This document shows positions 6,301 through 7,122 of a DNA stretch of 7,122 bases, piece after piece. The number at the start of each line of letters is the position of its first letter. Position 1 is the first letter of the stretch. The translations under genes and the position numbers were made by a program. Below the pieces are notes generated by a model. The model worked only from the letters and a program-made list of their open reading frames with translations, made no database searches and had not been told where the DNA came from. This stretch comes from Candidatus Pacearchaeota archaeon (GTDB lineage Archaea; Nanobdellota; Nanobdellia; Pacearchaeales; GW2011-AR1). The DNA is taken from positions 1 to 7,122 of the forward strand of contig JAGLIS010000060.1 of NCBI GenBank assembly GCA_023142835.1. Reading direction: 5' to 3'.

Positions 6301-6674
6301 ATCGGCTCGAGTGTTTTTTCTATCGATGAAAAAATATTTAGAATTATTTCTAGGTCTTTTTTGTTTGTTGTTGCTAGCCAAACTTTTAATTTTAGGGGAA
6401 TTTGAAGTGACTTAATTTTTTCCAAAATTAAATCGTTACCTTTCTTTTGCATCTCTGAGACTTCTTGTTTTAGTTCATTTGTTTTTTCATTTATGGCCCC
6501 TACAATATCTTCTTTCATTGAATCTTCTGCTTCTTTCACAGTCTCAAATTTTATTTTAGATTCAGAGGGTTTCAATATATTTTTTGATTTTAAAAAAATG
6601 GTAGATTCGATTAGGTTTTTGTCTTCTATTGTTTTAGATACTACTTCAATATCTGGTTTGTCTTGGGGTTTCAT
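6261..6674 (-). CDS. Hypothetical charged coiled-coil protein, 137 aa
   Basis: I do not recognise this protein. It has no signal peptide or TM helix and should be cytoplasmic. Residues 1-40 are polar and probably extended. Residues about 42-90 are a heptad-like Glu/Lys helix likely to form a coiled coil. Residues about 91-122 are more hydrophobic (PLKLKVWLATTNKKDLEIIL) and may pack as a helical bundle. The last 15 residues are a low-complexity EKEEKKEKPEK tail. Its ATG overlaps the stop of the preceding gene (ATGA), so the two are cotranscribed, translationally coupled, and may interact. No Shine-Dalgarno sequence precedes the start. Its stop codon is 2 nt from the stop of the converging 555-aa gene. 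An uninterrupted frame and coupling support it as real; no function can be given. Confidence 0.7.
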   Translation of the reverse strand: MKPQDKPDIEVVSKTIEDKNLIESTIFLKSKNILKPSESKIKFETVKEAEDSMKEDIVGAINEKTNELKQEVSEMQKKGNDLILEKIKSLQIPLKLKVWLATTNKKDLEIILNIFSSIEKTLEPIKEKEEKKEKPEK

Positions 6675-7122
6675 TTAGTTTTTAGGGTTGGTTTAGTTTT
6701 TGTAGCTGGTTCTTTTGGTGGTATGACTGGTTTGGTCTTTTCTTCCCCTCCTTTAAATAAAACAATTTCCTTTAATAATTCTTCTTTATTTTTTAACGAT
6801 TTGAGTCTTGCTGCAAATGTTTTTGAATATTGTTCGAACCATTTTGCTATATCATTTTTATTTTCGTTAACATGAATTTTGAATATTTCATCATCTAATC
6901 CTTGTAAAACGTTTTTCATTTCTTTCAAAGAGGATACCATCAGCCCATTATCTAAAATTAATGGTTGAACTTGTTTTTCTTCGAGTTCTTTTGTAGTGTC
7001 TTTTTTTACCTCTGTTTTATCTTTTGTTTCTACTTTTATTTTCGCTTCAGCTTTTTCACTTTCCTTTTTTGCTTCGGCAACTGATTTTTTTATTTCGTCT
7101 AAATCTGCTAATTCGATTTCTT
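6671..7122 (-). CDS. DUF5752-like charged protein (partial, runs off right edge)
   Basis: The frame stays open without a stop from its TGA to base 7122, so at least 149 C-terminal residues are visible and the true start lies outside the window; the ATG at 6940 is internal. The visible part opens with a Lys/Glu/Ala-rich low-complexity stretch (about 50 residues). A compact helical segment follows: LNDGLMVSSLKEMKNVLQ, then DDEIFKIHVNENKNDIAKWF and a Lys/Leu-rich helix. The order 'dG..i.sl.el...l..m.ddiF..HVN...nD.a.W' resembles the archaeal domain of unknown function DUF5752. The C-terminus is a Lys/Pro/Thr-rich tail (KPVIPPKEPATKTKPTLKTK). No signal peptide or TM is visible, though the N-terminus is missing. 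It is coupled by an ATGA overlap to the downstream 137-aa gene. The domain match is from memory of the pattern and moderate; the function is unknown. Confidence 0.75.
   Translation of the reverse strand, partial: EIELADLDEIKKSVAEAKKESEKAEAKIKVETKDKTEVKKDTTKELEEKQVQPLILDNGLMVSSLKEMKNVLQGLDDEIFKIHVNENKNDIAKWFEQYSKTFAARLKSLKNKEELLKEIVLFKGGEEKTKPVIPPKEPATKTKPTLKTK

Overview
The window is AT-rich (roughly one third G+C by eye), densely packed and reads as archaeal. The first genes of transcription units have TATA boxes about 25 nt upstream of ATG, two of them leading to essentially leaderless starts. The proteins include an archaeal-type SpoIIM membrane protein, a minimal AbrB-fold regulator, and secreted Ig-fold proteins rich in N-glycosylation sequons. 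The style of these proteins and a DUF5752-like motif at the right edge suggest a DPANN archaeon (Woesearchaeota/Pacearchaeota-like). That placement is inferred from protein style; there is no rRNA or other marker here.

Layout. (1) Bases 1-3507, minus strand: a tight operon read right to left. It starts with a 51-aa AbrB-like regulator, followed by a 701-aa sequon-rich surface protein, a ~399-aa surface protein with a C-terminal membrane anchor, and the first nine codons of a fourth gene that leaves the window at base 1. Junctions are ATGA overlaps or a short gap. The operon promoter (3509-3563) carries a 13-bp direct repeat, one copy between TATA box and predicted start site and one abutting the regulator's start codon; this is a candidate operator. 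(2) Bases 3616-4419, minus strand: a SpoIIM/DUF95 membrane protein. (3) Bases 4420-4590: a divergent promoter region with a TATA box for each side. (4) Bases 4591-6258, plus strand: a 555-aa secreted, membrane-anchored protein with what look like two degenerate CWB2-type (cell-wall-binding repeat 2) units, two Ig-like domains sharing an SIKYN motif, and a C-terminal TM helix. (5) Bases 6261-7122, minus strand: two charged, low-complexity cytoplasmic-looking proteins coupled by ATGA. The upstream one is incomplete and runs off the right edge.

How the parts may work together (inference): the left half is a cell-surface module under a dedicated small AbrB-type regulator, with the 701-aa ectodomain possibly held at the membrane by its TM-anchored operon partner. 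The 555-aa gene is an independent, strikingly sequon-free surface protein. It converges with the 137-aa gene with only 2 nt between stops, and its likely poly-T terminator lies inside the Lys/Glu-rich tail codons of that neighbour. No mobile elements, CRISPR arrays, tRNAs or rRNAs were seen.
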